From: Cryomorphaceae bacterium
GTDB taxonomy: Bacteria > Bacteroidota > Bacteroidia > Flavobacteriales_D > Sanyastnellaceae
Reading direction: 5' to 3'
Assembly (NCBI GenBank): GCA_016124575.1
Contig: WGNM01000004.1
Span: forward strand, 32,080-96,079
Length of the DNA stretch: 64,000 bases
Below, piece by piece: positions 17,614 to 26,345 of this stretch; the stretch's first letter is position 1; each line of letters starts with the position of its first letter. The notes beneath the pieces were generated by a model that saw nothing but the letters and a program-made list of their open reading frames with translations, searched no databases and was not told the DNA's origin. A program made the position numbers and the translations under genes.

Positions 17614-19290
17614 TTGAAACGCCTTGTATTCTTTCTAGGAATTGTTATCCCTTTGTTTTCCTTTGGCCAACAAACGGATTCAACAAAAACAGACATCGGT
17701 TCAATTACCGGTAACTTTTCAATAATCTGGCAAAGTTACAGCGAAGATTCGCTTATAGGCGCTCAGGTGCCACCAGAGAAAACAGGCTTTAATGCTTGGG
17801 GTAACCTTATCTATACGAAGGGTAAGTTTTCCGCAGGCATGCGCTATGAATCCTATTTGAATCCACTTCTAGGATATCCCGGTCGCTTTAAGGGAACAGG
17901 CATTGGATATCGGTTTGCGCGATATTCCGACAAGCAATTCGACATCACAATCGGTAATTTTTACGATCAATTTGGAAGCGGTTTAATTTTTCGATCATTC
18001 GAAGAAAGGTATCTCGGTATCGACAATGCAATAGATGGATTTAGGGTTGTATTAACCCCTATCGATGCCGTGCGCATCAAAGGAATTTATGGAAAACAAC
18101 GTTTGGATTTCGATGACAGATTGATAAATGGCGAAGGTATTTTACGTGCTGTTGACGCAGAAATCAACCTGAATGGATTGAAAGAAAAATGGGGTGAGAA
18201 GGACCTGCAAATTACACTTGGAGGTTCGTTCGTTAGTCGTTTCCAGGCCGCAAGTCAGATAGAAAAAGATACGCTGGTATTGGAAGTTCCAAACAATGTG
18301 GCCTCTTATGCCGCTCGTTTGAACGTCTTCTACAAAGGGTGGACATTCCTTGGGGAATATGTAGGGAAGATAAACGACCCCAATGCCGACAACGGATATA
18401 TTTACAAGCCTGGACAGGGATTCATTGCCAATATAGCATACACCCAAAAAGGTTTCGGTTTCAACCTTCAAGGAAAATTGGTCGACAACTTAAGTTTTAG
18501 AAGCGACCGCAACCTACTGTTATTTGACGCCCCAGTCAATTTCATGCCGTCGATTACAAAGGTTCACACATACAACCTTGCGGCTACCTTGTACCCCTAT
18601 GCTACTGTAATAGACGGTGAAGTTGGTATCAATGCAGAGGTGTTTTACAAATTTGCTAAAGACACTCCAATTGGCGGAAAATATGGTACAAACCTTACAG
18701 TAAACTTCGCAGCAGCGAACAACATAGACACTACAGGATTGTCGGGCATTGACCGCATTATAGATGGATATCAACGCAATGGCTTTGGCTTTGGAGATTC
18801 AAAATTCGTTCGCGACTTCAATGTGGAAGTGAGCAAAAAAATCTCGAAGAATTTTAAAGCAAAGTATACCTACTATTATTTGGAATTCAATACGCTGACC
18901 ACTCCTGTAACAACTGATTTCAAGGGCATTGTATATGCAGACATACACGTTTTGGAGTTTGCAAATAAACTATCGACACACCATTCGCTGCGGACAGAGA
19001 TTCAAGCTTTGACGACAAAACAAGACAAAGGTGATTGGGCTACAGTGCTTGTTGAATATTCGTATTCACCGCATTGGTTTGTGAGTGTTATGGATCAGTA
19101 CAACTATGGAAATCCAATAAACGACAGAAGAGTGCATTATTTATTTGGCACTCTTGGTTATATTAACGGTGCGAATCGCATCGCCGTAGGATATGGAAAG
19201 CGCCGTGAAGGAATTTTCTGTGTAGGTGGTGTCTGTCGCGCTGTGCCGGCTTCGAACGGATTTGAAATAACCATTACAAGCAGTTTTTAA
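17614..19290 (+). CDS. DUF6029-like outer-membrane beta-barrel protein, TTG start
   Basis: A 558-residue protein with a signal peptide (residues 1-18, ending in LFSFGQ). The rest is beta-barrel-like, with alternating aromatic strands such as GIGYRFARYSDKQFDITIGNFYDQFGSG, and a final strand ending in FEITITSSF with the C-terminal Phe typical of barrel assembly. It looks like the DUF6029 family of Bacteroidota; the function is unknown. No ATG or GTG exists in frame before a stop at 17554, so the TTG at 17614 is the start. The gap to the next gene is 1 nt, so it is cotranslated with the Omp28-type lipoprotein. Confidence 0.8.
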   Translation: MKRLVFFLGIVIPLFSFGQQTDSTKTDIGSITGNFSIIWQSYSEDSLIGAQVPPEKTGFNAWGNLIYTKGKFSAGMRYESYLNPLLGYPGRFKGTGIGYRFARYSDKQFDITIGNFYDQFGSGLIFRSFEERYLGIDNAIDGFRVVLTPIDAVRIKGIYGKQRLDFDDRLINGEGILRAVDAEINLNGLKEKWGEKDLQITLGGSFVSRFQAASQIEKDTLVLEVPNNVASYAARLNVFYKGWTFLGEYVGKINDPNADNGYIYKPGQGFIANIAYTQKGFGFNLQGKLVDNLSFRSDRNLLLFDAPVNFMPSITKVHTYNLAATLYPYATVIDGEVGINAEVFYKFAKDTPIGGKYGTNLTVNFAAANNIDTTGLSGIDRIIDGYQRNGFGFGDSKFVRDFNVEVSKKISKNFKAKYTYYYLEFNTLTTPVTTDFKGIVYADIHVLEFANKLSTHHSLRTEIQALTTKQDKGDWATVLVEYSYSPHWFVSVMDQYNYGNPINDRRVHYLFGTLGYINGANRIAVGYGKRREGIFCVGGVCRAVPASNGFEITITSSF

Positions 19291-19291
19291 C

Positions 19292-20140
19292 ATGAAACAA
19301 GCACTTATTATCTCCCTTGTCATTCTGGCAGCTTCTTGCGATTGTATTGAAGATCCAGTATTGCCATTCTCAATCTCCTACAGAGAAGATTTGTACGGTC
19401 CAGCCCCAACCTTTGACGCAGCAACTGATTTTAATCAGAATGTATTGATTGAAGACTTTACTGCACATAAATGCGGTAATTGTCCGGATGCCGCCGTTAT
19501 TGCCGACGAGATTCTCGAAGCGCACCCAGGGGATGTTGTTCTTGTTGCAATTCATGCAGGCCCTCTTGCTGATGCATCATTAGAACCTTTTGTAACCGAC
19601 TGGACGAATGCGGAAAGCAACTATTTCTGGGATCAACTCGATTTTCAGGCCAACCCACTCGGACGAGTTAATCGCATGGGTGGTGTCGGGAATTTCTTTG
19701 CACCTACCGTTTGGGTTGCTGAAACGAATGCATTGTTAGCCAATAGCTCACCGCTTGCACTCCAAATGTCTGTTAACTTCAATGCGGAGAACAACCATTT
19801 AAACATACACGTCAATGGACAGTTCAATGCGAATTTCCCAGGGTCATCGCATTTGGCATTGCTTATTACAGAATCAAATTTGGTAGATTATCAATTGTGG
19901 TATGGCAACGAACCGGAGGTAGTACCAAATTATGATTTCAAGCATGTGTTGCGCGGCAGTGTGAGTGGTCCGGAAGGATTGAATTTCTCAGACAACGCCC
20001 TATCAGGTGATGAAATTCAAAAAGACTACACCTACGCATGGAACAACGAGTGGGTTCCGCAGAATTCACATGTTGTTGCAATCGTTTACAACGATGCTAA
20101 CGGTGAAATCATGAATGTTATGGAAGCCCATGTGGAATAA
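19292..20140 (+). CDS. Omp28-related lipoprotein with thioredoxin-like CGNC motif
   Basis: A 282-residue predicted lipoprotein: a hydrophobic signal with lipobox LAASC puts the lipidated Cys at residue 16. The domain resembles the Omp28-related family, with NVLIEDFTAHKCGNCPDA at about residues 50-68, a thioredoxin-like active-site position, and FFAPTVWV as the likely cis-Pro region. Omp28 was described as an outer-membrane protein in Porphyromonas; the CxxC suggests redox or metal chemistry. It starts 1 nt after the barrel gene and its end overlaps the following porin gene by 11 nt. Confidence 0.82.
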   Translation: MKQALIISLVILAASCDCIEDPVLPFSISYREDLYGPAPTFDAATDFNQNVLIEDFTAHKCGNCPDAAVIADEILEAHPGDVVLVAIHAGPLADASLEPFVTDWTNAESNYFWDQLDFQANPLGRVNRMGGVGNFFAPTVWVAETNALLANSSPLALQMSVNFNAENNHLNIHVNGQFNANFPGSSHLALLITESNLVDYQLWYGNEPEVVPNYDFKHVLRGSVSGPEGLNFSDNALSGDEIQKDYTYAWNNEWVPQNSHVVAIVYNDANGEIMNVMEAHVE

Positions 20141-20738
20141 ATTCATTGTTTTCGTTCTCTTACTCTGCTCTCCTGCCTTGAACGCTCAAGTCAAGTTCGA
20201 TGGAGGAGTTTTCGCAGGCGGTTCAATCACACAGGTTGACGGCGACAACGCGCAAGGATTTAACAAGCTTGGGCTCTCGGTAGGTGCTTTTGTTCAGGTA
20301 AATCCTTCAGAAAAATTTGGCGTTCGCCTCGAAATGGGATACATCGGCAAAGGAAGTCGACGTCCGGCCAACCCCGACAACAACGATTTCCAAACGTGGG
20401 GTTACAATTTTCGTTATATCAACGTACCTGTTCTGGCAGATTTCAGTTTCGAGAAATTCGATATCATAGTAGGTCCTTATATGGGTTACCTCATTTCAGA
20501 TTCTCAGATGTTCAACAACGAAACGTTCGACATCGTTAATCCTGAGATGTCGAAAACCGATTTTGGCGGCGTGGTAGGAGCAGAGATGGATTTTGGGGAC
20601 AATATTTTCTTTGCTTCACGCTATTCCATGAGCCTTATACCTATTCGTCCTTCACCCGATTCTGGCAATCAGGTGCGATGGTATGACGGCGGCATGAGCA
20701 ATATCGCTGTAGAGGTCCTTGTTGGATATAAATTTTAA
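20130..20738 (+). CDS. PorT-like small outer-membrane beta-barrel protein
   Basis: A 202-residue protein with a signal peptide (MWNKFIVFVLLLCSPALNAQ) and a predicted eight-strand-type barrel typical of the outer-membrane beta-barrel (PorT-like) family: GVFAGGSITQV, KFGVRLEMGYIGKGS, FRYINVPVLADFSF, and a final strand ending in LVGYKF. The start at 20130 yields the signal peptide and overlaps the previous gene by 11 nt. Its stop overlaps the convergent BNR gene stop in TTAA. The role is unknown; the operon context suggests an outer-membrane partner of the Omp28-type lipoprotein and the DUF6029-type barrel. Confidence 0.82.
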   Translation: MWNKFIVFVLLLCSPALNAQVKFDGGVFAGGSITQVDGDNAQGFNKLGLSVGAFVQVNPSEKFGVRLEMGYIGKGSRRPANPDNNDFQTWGYNFRYINVPVLADFSFEKFDIIVGPYMGYLISDSQMFNNETFDIVNPEMSKTDFGGVVGAEMDFGDNIFFASRYSMSLIPIRPSPDSGNQVRWYDGGMSNIAVEVLVGYKF

Positions 20739-23700
20739 TCCACCTTCGGGAACGACTTTACCGCATTCCATTCCAATTCATCGTATAAAGTCTTCCACGT
20801 TTTCCATTCAACATCAAAGAAGCTGTTGACTTTTGACACGACAGCTTCAACTTCAGACTGGGCTATTTCTAGGGCGCGATCTGCATTTTTTGAGGGAACC
20901 CCATCTTCGTAAGACATGGCATCCCAGAGGTAATCGTTGAGGTGTTTGGTGACATGGTCATATCCTACAAAGTCTTCAGGCAGCATAAACTCATTCTCGA
21001 GCTTTGTTATGGATTTTGAAAGCGAGTCGGCCATCATCGTTACCGGTTTGTAAGTTGAATCACCTGCCATCGTCACCTGTTTCTTGACAAGATCGATTAC
21101 TTCCTTTGCCTCCATCAATTGTTTGAACGACTTTCCAGCTCTTTCGGCCTCTTTGAGCACAGCAGAATGGTATGCAGCACGAGCCGCGAAGACACCTGCT
21201 TCCATTGGTGTGCGTGGATCAGCGAACACATTGACTTCGGTTGTAGACTTCATTTTTTCATACTCGATCTCTACTTTATACGTCCCTGGAGCCACTTGAA
21301 AGCCGCCGCCAACCTCATCTTTTCCATCTCTTTTCCGTCTCGACGGCCATTCCACACCCTTCGTGTCGAAGTACCAAACCATGCGATTGACACCAGAGTC
21401 AGGAGACATTGTTAGCGTTCGCAATGTATCGCCTGAGTTTGAGAATATACGTGCTGTTACCTTCTTTTTACCTGTTGTATCAACCATTTCAGGGTCCAAG
21501 AAAAACTGTATCACCGCACCCGAAGGTTTGTTGTCGCCTTCCCATACATGATCGGCTAAAAACCTGCTCCCTGCCGGTCGGATGTAGCTGGCTTGGTAGC
21601 TAGGAGGTGATTTATAGGCAACCAGCTTTTCATCCAGTTTCGTTGCTTTTCTCAAAGGCTCGATGGCATCGAGGATGTAACAGCCCCGTCCAAAAGTAGC
21701 GATCACCAGATCATCTTCCACAGGTTGTATTTTCATATCGATGGTACAAACAGAAGGATAATCGTGCTTCCATTGCTGCCATGTTTTACCCTTGTTGAAC
21801 GACAAAAACAGTCCACCCTCAGTACCCAAGAACAGCAAATTTGGTTCGATGTTATCTTGTAAAATCGTATGTGCATGTCCGTGCACACTGTCATCACCCG
21901 CCAACCTCGTCCATTTCAACCCACCATCGGTAGTATGATAAACATAGGTTTCCCAATCGTTCAAGCGGTAGTTGTTCGCAGATACAAAAGCCTCTTTATC
22001 GTTGAAAGCAGAAGCATGAATCTGTGTTACATAGCACTCTTTCGGGAACCCTTTGATGTTATCAGACACCCGTTTCCAGTTTTTACCACCATCGAAAGTA
22101 ACATGAATGTAACCATCGTCAGAGCCCACCCAAATCGTGTTTTGGCTAATCACTCCTGGGGCGATGCACGTGATTGTTGTATGGTTCTCAGCCTGCGTAG
22201 CATCAATCGTTAGTCCACCAGATTTCGCCTGTTTTTGCTTTTCCGGATTGTTCGTAGTCAGATCAGGAGAGATTACATCCCAAGAAGCCCCTTTGTCGTT
22301 GGATTTATGGAGAAACTGGCTACCAAAGTAAATGCTTTTCGGATTGTGCGGATTCGCAGCTATGGCAGCATTCCAATTGAAGCGCAGCGGCACATCATCT
22401 GGAGAAACCGGCTGAATAAAGCGCATAGCACCCGTTTTCATATTGATGTGGTTCACATTTCCGCCCTGGTACATTGCATAGGCGTAGTCGGAATTGTCGG
22501 CATCGGGAACAACATCAAAGCCATCTCCAAAGGAGATTTCTAGCCAATTCTCATTTCGAATACCATCGTTTTGCCAAACGAATCCAGGTCCTTTCCACGA
22601 GCCATTGTCTTGCAAGCCACCGTAGACATTGTAAGGCGTTTGAAGATCGACATTCACATGGTAGAATTGACCCACAGGCAAGTTCGAGACGAACTCCCAA
22701 TTATCGCCTCCATCGCGCGAAATGTTTAGTCCACCATCGTTTCCATTCACAATAAAATCAGGATTATCGGGGTGAATATAGAATGCATGGTGGTCGGGGT
22801 GAACCCCGTAATAGGGCAAGATTACCTCAAAGTTTTTTCCACCATCGATGCTTTTTGTAACAACCGAGTAGAGGTTAAAGAGCGTATTTTCATCGCTAGG
22901 ATCAACGAAGATATCGGCGTAGTAGAACGGACGATTACCAATGTTTTTCGTCGCCACCGATTTCCAGTATTTCCCACCATCATCAGAACGATACAAAGCA
23001 GTTTTTTTACTTTCCACCAGTGCGTACACCACATCTGGATTGGAGTGAGCGATTGCCAATCCTATTCTTCCCAGCTCTGAATCAGGAAGGCCAGCGTCTT
23101 CATCCAATTCTTTCCACGTTTCACCACCGTTGTAAGTCACATACAAACCGCTGCTGAATCCACCCGAATTAAACGTCCATGGCTTGCGACCATACTCCCA
23201 CATAGCAGCGAACATCTTGTTTGGATTCCGCGGATCCACCACCAAATCAGCGCATCCAGTTTGGTCATTGACATATAGAGATTTCGTCCATGTCTTACCC
23301 CCATCTTTCGAAGCATACACACCCCGTTCAGCATTCTTTCCCCAAACACTGCCCATGGCAGCAGCCCAGACCATATCAGGATTGTCTTTGTGAACCACAA
23401 TGCGGTGAATCGTTTTCGTTTCAGCCAATCCCATGAACGACCAAGTTTCGCCACCATCGATACTTTTGAACACCCCAGCCCCACTCGAATGCGAGTTGCG
23501 AGGATTTCCCTCACCAGTGCCCACGTATATTACATCAGGGTTGGACGGCGCGATTGTTAAAGCACCTATCGACTGCGTTGGCATATCATCGAAAACAGGC
23601 TTCCACGAGATGCCCCCCGACACACTCTTCCACACCCCACCGCTTGCTGTACCTGCAAAAATAGTTTCAGGATTATCGCGCACCACATCGATAGCCGTAA

Positions 23701-23827
23701 CCCTGCCCGACATTGTTCCCGGACCGATATAGCGCATGTTCATGCCCTTAAAGAGAGATAGATCAACATCCTGCGCAGCAGCGAAGAAACAGATAAAGAA
23801 CAAAACCGACGAAAAGAGAAGCTTCAT
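20735..23827 (-). CDS. Exported BNR/sortilin-type beta-propeller protein (glycosyl hydrolase-like)
   Basis: A 1,030-residue protein with a signal peptide (residues 1-18, ending in FFAAAQ). It carries repeated Asp-box (BNR) motifs of the S-x-D-x-G-x-x-W type, for example SKDGGKTW, YNGGETW, SRDGGDNW, DGGKNWKR and NKGKTW, spread over about residues 60-690. This indicates one or two beta propellers like the VPS10/sortilin and sialidase-like groups. The last 300 residues are helical and charged. Annotation pipelines often call these glycosyl hydrolases, but I see no clear catalytic set. No type IX sorting domain is visible. It has its own well-formed promoter. Confidence 0.85.
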   Translation of the reverse strand: MKLLFSSVLFFICFFAAAQDVDLSLFKGMNMRYIGPGTMSGRVTAIDVVRDNPETIFAGTASGGVWKSVSGGISWKPVFDDMPTQSIGALTIAPSNPDVIYVGTGEGNPRNSHSSGAGVFKSIDGGETWSFMGLAETKTIHRIVVHKDNPDMVWAAAMGSVWGKNAERGVYASKDGGKTWTKSLYVNDQTGCADLVVDPRNPNKMFAAMWEYGRKPWTFNSGGFSSGLYVTYNGGETWKELDEDAGLPDSELGRIGLAIAHSNPDVVYALVESKKTALYRSDDGGKYWKSVATKNIGNRPFYYADIFVDPSDENTLFNLYSVVTKSIDGGKNFEVILPYYGVHPDHHAFYIHPDNPDFIVNGNDGGLNISRDGGDNWEFVSNLPVGQFYHVNVDLQTPYNVYGGLQDNGSWKGPGFVWQNDGIRNENWLEISFGDGFDVVPDADNSDYAYAMYQGGNVNHINMKTGAMRFIQPVSPDDVPLRFNWNAAIAANPHNPKSIYFGSQFLHKSNDKGASWDVISPDLTTNNPEKQKQAKSGGLTIDATQAENHTTITCIAPGVISQNTIWVGSDDGYIHVTFDGGKNWKRVSDNIKGFPKECYVTQIHASAFNDKEAFVSANNYRLNDWETYVYHTTDGGLKWTRLAGDDSVHGHAHTILQDNIEPNLLFLGTEGGLFLSFNKGKTWQQWKHDYPSVCTIDMKIQPVEDDLVIATFGRGCYILDAIEPLRKATKLDEKLVAYKSPPSYQASYIRPAGSRFLADHVWEGDNKPSGAVIQFFLDPEMVDTTGKKKVTARIFSNSGDTLRTLTMSPDSGVNRMVWYFDTKGVEWPSRRKRDGKDEVGGGFQVAPGTYKVEIEYEKMKSTTEVNVFADPRTPMEAGVFAARAAYHSAVLKEAERAGKSFKQLMEAKEVIDLVKKQVTMAGDSTYKPVTMMADSLSKSITKLENEFMLPEDFVGYDHVTKHLNDYLWDAMSYEDGVPSKNADRALEIAQSEVEAVVSKVNSFFDVEWKTWKTLYDELEWNAVKSFPKVD

Positions 23828-23831
23828 AACT

Positions 23832-23860
23832 CGAAATTAGGAACCTAAAGTACTCATCAA
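23832..23860 (-). promoter_or_regulatory. Predicted promoter of the BNR-repeat gene (TTG-N18-TAATTTCG)
   Basis: On the minus strand TTG (23860-23858), an 18-nt spacer and TAATTTCG (23839-23832) fit the Bacteroidota -33/-7 consensus. The -7 box ends 4 nt before the ATG at 23827, predicting an almost leaderless mRNA. Confidence 0.6.
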
Positions 23861-23915
23861 ACATGAGAAAAGAGAAAGCAAGACCAAAATGCGACGAGAG
23901 AAAAGTAAAAAGCAC

Positions 23916-23923
23916 TAAGTTCG
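23916..23923 (+). promoter_or_regulatory. Candidate -7 box of the glycosyltransferase operon (TAAGTTCG)
   Basis: TAAGTTCG fits TAnnTTCG and ends 7 nt before the ATG at 23931, back to back with the BNR-gene promoter. No -33 TTG is present. Confidence 0.45.
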
Positions 23924-23930
23924 AAGGCAA

Positions 23931-25013
23931 ATGAAGTTCGAGAACCTTACCATCTGGATCATTTCGCCCGAAGCATGGGGGACGCAAAAAGTTTCGAAGC
24001 ACCATTATGCCTTGGAGCTCGCTCGTCGTGACAACGAAATCGTATTTATAGAACCGCAAAATGCAAAAAATCCCCTGCGTGAAGTTTCACAAGGCATCAC
24101 TGCATTCTCGTTCATCAGTTTTCCTGGACTCCGCTTTTTTCCGCGATTTCTGCGCAGATATCTCATCGAACGCGATTTTCGTCGCATTCAGAAGAAGACA
24201 GGCACCCGACCCGACGTGATATGGTCGTTCGACAACAGCAGGCTCTTTGAGCTCGACGTATGGAAGACCTATGTCACATCGCTGCACCACGTTGTTGACC
24301 TCACCATGGATTTCAACCTTTGTACGGCCGCAAGCACATCACAATTGTGTTTAGGCACTACCAAGTTCATCGCTGCCAAATTGAGCAATTGCAACCCCAA
24401 CAGTCACAACATCGGACATGGAGTGCAACTTTGGGAACGCAAACCGACGCATGGCAAAACCAGACGACCACGCGTTACATATACCGGGAATTTACTCATC
24501 AGATATCTCAATAGAGAATTGGTGTTGAGCGCTGTGGATCGCTATCCCAACGCCGATTTTATTTTTGTTGGCAGCTACAGCATCGACAACATGAACAATC
24601 AAGTAGATGCTGACAGTGTGGCTTTTATTGACGAGTTGAAACAGCGATCGAACTGTTTTTTGCTTGGCGCCTTAGAGAAAGCTGCTTACCATAAAGTTTT
24701 AGACGAAGCCGACATCTTCATCGTCGCCTATCGCAGGCAATACTATGAGCAAGTGGCCAATCCGCATAAAATGCTTGAATTGTTGCTCACAGGCAGACCC
24801 ATTGTCGCCAACGTATTGGATGAATACATCGATTTGAAGTTGTTTGACATGAGCGACAGCACCACAGATTGGCTTGCTCTGTTGGGAGAAAAGCTCGAAA
24901 CCTACCACAGCGAGCCACAACACCAAATTGAAAAACGCATTTCACACGCCCTTCGACAATCGTACACCCAGCAGGTAAACCACATAGAAGAACTACTGAA
25001 TGACCAAAGTTAG
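23931..25013 (+). CDS. Glycosyltransferase, GT4-like (GT-B fold)
   Basis: A 360-residue cytoplasmic protein with a two-domain GT-B layout. The N-terminal acceptor domain begins LTIWIISPEAWGTQKVSKHHYALELARR. The C-terminal domain carries RPRVTYTGNLLIRYLN, FIFVGSY, and the donor-binding helix region VANPHKMLELLLTGRPIVAN, comparable to the family-4 E-x7-E region, with one Glu clearly visible. It probably transfers a sugar during surface polysaccharide or glycolipid synthesis; donor and acceptor cannot be read from sequence. It is the first gene of a four-gene operon and overlaps the next gene by 14 nt. Confidence 0.8.
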   Translation: MKFENLTIWIISPEAWGTQKVSKHHYALELARRDNEIVFIEPQNAKNPLREVSQGITAFSFISFPGLRFFPRFLRRYLIERDFRRIQKKTGTRPDVIWSFDNSRLFELDVWKTYVTSLHHVVDLTMDFNLCTAASTSQLCLGTTKFIAAKLSNCNPNSHNIGHGVQLWERKPTHGKTRRPRVTYTGNLLIRYLNRELVLSAVDRYPNADFIFVGSYSIDNMNNQVDADSVAFIDELKQRSNCFLLGALEKAAYHKVLDEADIFIVAYRRQYYEQVANPHKMLELLLTGRPIVANVLDEYIDLKLFDMSDSTTDWLALLGEKLETYHSEPQHQIEKRISHALRQSYTQQVNHIEELLNDQS

Positions 25014-25812
25014 CATCATCATGGCCGTATTAAACGGAGAAGCCTGGATACAGGAAGCCATAGACAGTGTGCTCAACCAAACAATGGCAGATTGGGAGCT
25101 CATAGTGGTAGACAATGGCAGCAGTGATAGCACACAAGACATCGCGCGTGCGCCGGGTGACCCGCGAATAATTGTAGTGACAGAACCGCAACGCGGCGTA
25201 AGTTATGCGCGAAACCGCGGACTAGAGATGGCGCGAGGGGCATACATCTGCTTTTTGGACAGCGACGATCGCTTGCCGAGAAACAGCTTGCAAGTGCGAC
25301 TTGACGTTTTTGAAAATCGGCCACATTGCACCGTAGTTGACGGACGCGTAGACACCTACCACAGCACCTTTCAAACCATCGTTTCTCATTGGGAACCTAA
25401 ACATAATGGACAGCCATTGTCTAGCATGCTCGCCTTGAGTAGCGATTATTTCCGCGGCATCACATGGATGATTGATCGCCGAGCCCTTGGGAGCATTCGG
25501 TTTCGAGAAGACATGGCCCATGGTGAAGACTTCATTTTTATCATCGACATATTGAGCAGTGGCGGACAGCACAGCGCAACCACCCAGACCATTTACGATA
25601 TTCGCAAGCGAGAAGGTTCAGCCATGTCGGACCTTGACGGCATTTCACTCGGCTACGATCAGATGTTAGAGCATCATGAACAGCACCCACTGTTTCAGCC
25701 AGTACGCAGCTTATACATCCGCCGCGTGAGGCGCATACTTTTTAGAAGTTATCTAAAAAAAATGAACCTTTACCAAGCCCTAAGGCACTGGTTGAAATGG
25801 ACCTTGAAATGA
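25000..25812 (+). CDS. Glycosyltransferase family 2 (GT-A fold)
   Basis: A 270-residue GT2 enzyme. It opens with VSIIMAVLNGEAWIQEAIDSVLNQT and LIVVDNGSSDST, the nucleotide-sugar-binding start of the fold. The metal-binding DxD equivalent is FLDSDDRL at about residues 85-92, and the catalytic-base region is HGEDFIFIIDI near 170. No membrane helix is seen. It overlaps the preceding gene by 14 nt and the next by ATGA. It probably adds a sugar to a lipid-linked glycan in the same pathway as its neighbours. Confidence 0.88.
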   Translation: MTKVSIIMAVLNGEAWIQEAIDSVLNQTMADWELIVVDNGSSDSTQDIARAPGDPRIIVVTEPQRGVSYARNRGLEMARGAYICFLDSDDRLPRNSLQVRLDVFENRPHCTVVDGRVDTYHSTFQTIVSHWEPKHNGQPLSSMLALSSDYFRGITWMIDRRALGSIRFREDMAHGEDFIFIIDILSSGGQHSATTQTIYDIRKREGSAMSDLDGISLGYDQMLEHHEQHPLFQPVRSLYIRRVRRILFRSYLKKMNLYQALRHWLKWTLK

Positions 25813-26345
25813 ACATCGTAATCGCCATAGAAAATGTAGAACAATTGCTTGCAGGCGGCATAGTAGCGCACGCATTGCGAGGGGTGGCAATAAAAAATGT
25901 CTCATTCCTATTCTTAAACAACCAAGAGACATTAACGCAAATGTCTGCCCACTGCGGACTAAATGATTTTGCACCTACCACGCAAGACAGCCAGCCCGAT
26001 TTGATGTTTACCTTTTCAGACTCAACCGCCGCGGCAACCACCAGAGCCAAACGAAAGTCCATTTATTTTAGCAAGTCCACAGACGGCGAAATCGAATTGA
26101 GCCAAGACGACATCTGCTTCGTGACAGACACCACCAGTGCGCGTATGTTGAAAGACAACAAACGCACCCACATCCACCTAACGGGAGCAATTGAGCTTGA
26201 GATCCCCGCATTTTATGAAGGTAAAGCAGAGATAGAAGAGCACATAAAAAGATTGCAACAAAACACTTATATAGGCGACGGACTTGCAGCAGTGCGGATT
26301 GCAGAGATACTAAAACACACCCTTTCACCAGAGCCCGGCACATGA
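25809..26345 (+). CDS. Unrecognised protein within the glycosyltransferase operon
   Basis: The ATG at 25809 overlaps the previous stop (ATGA), and the stop overlaps the next ATG in the same way, so translation is coupled on both sides. The 178-residue product has no signal peptide or membrane helix. It begins with a Rossmann-like strand (NIVIAIENVEQLLAGGIVAHALRG), has a second strand-like segment (DDICFVTDTTSARML), and a helical C-terminus. The alternation resembles half of a GT-B or epimerase-type fold, but no family motif is convincing. An accessory or degenerate transferase domain is possible. Function unknown. Confidence 0.7.
   Translation: MNIVIAIENVEQLLAGGIVAHALRGVAIKNVSFLFLNNQETLTQMSAHCGLNDFAPTTQDSQPDLMFTFSDSTAAATTRAKRKSIYFSKSTDGEIELSQDDICFVTDTTSARMLKDNKRTHIHLTGAIELEIPAFYEGKAEIEEHIKRLQQNTYIGDGLAAVRIAEILKHTLSPEPGT

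Noticed and set aside
20735..23827. BNR-repeat protein as a true sialidase
   Set aside because: Asp-boxes are abundant but the catalytic Arg triad, Asp and Tyr/Glu pair of sialidases could not be located; the sortilin-like propeller group fits better.
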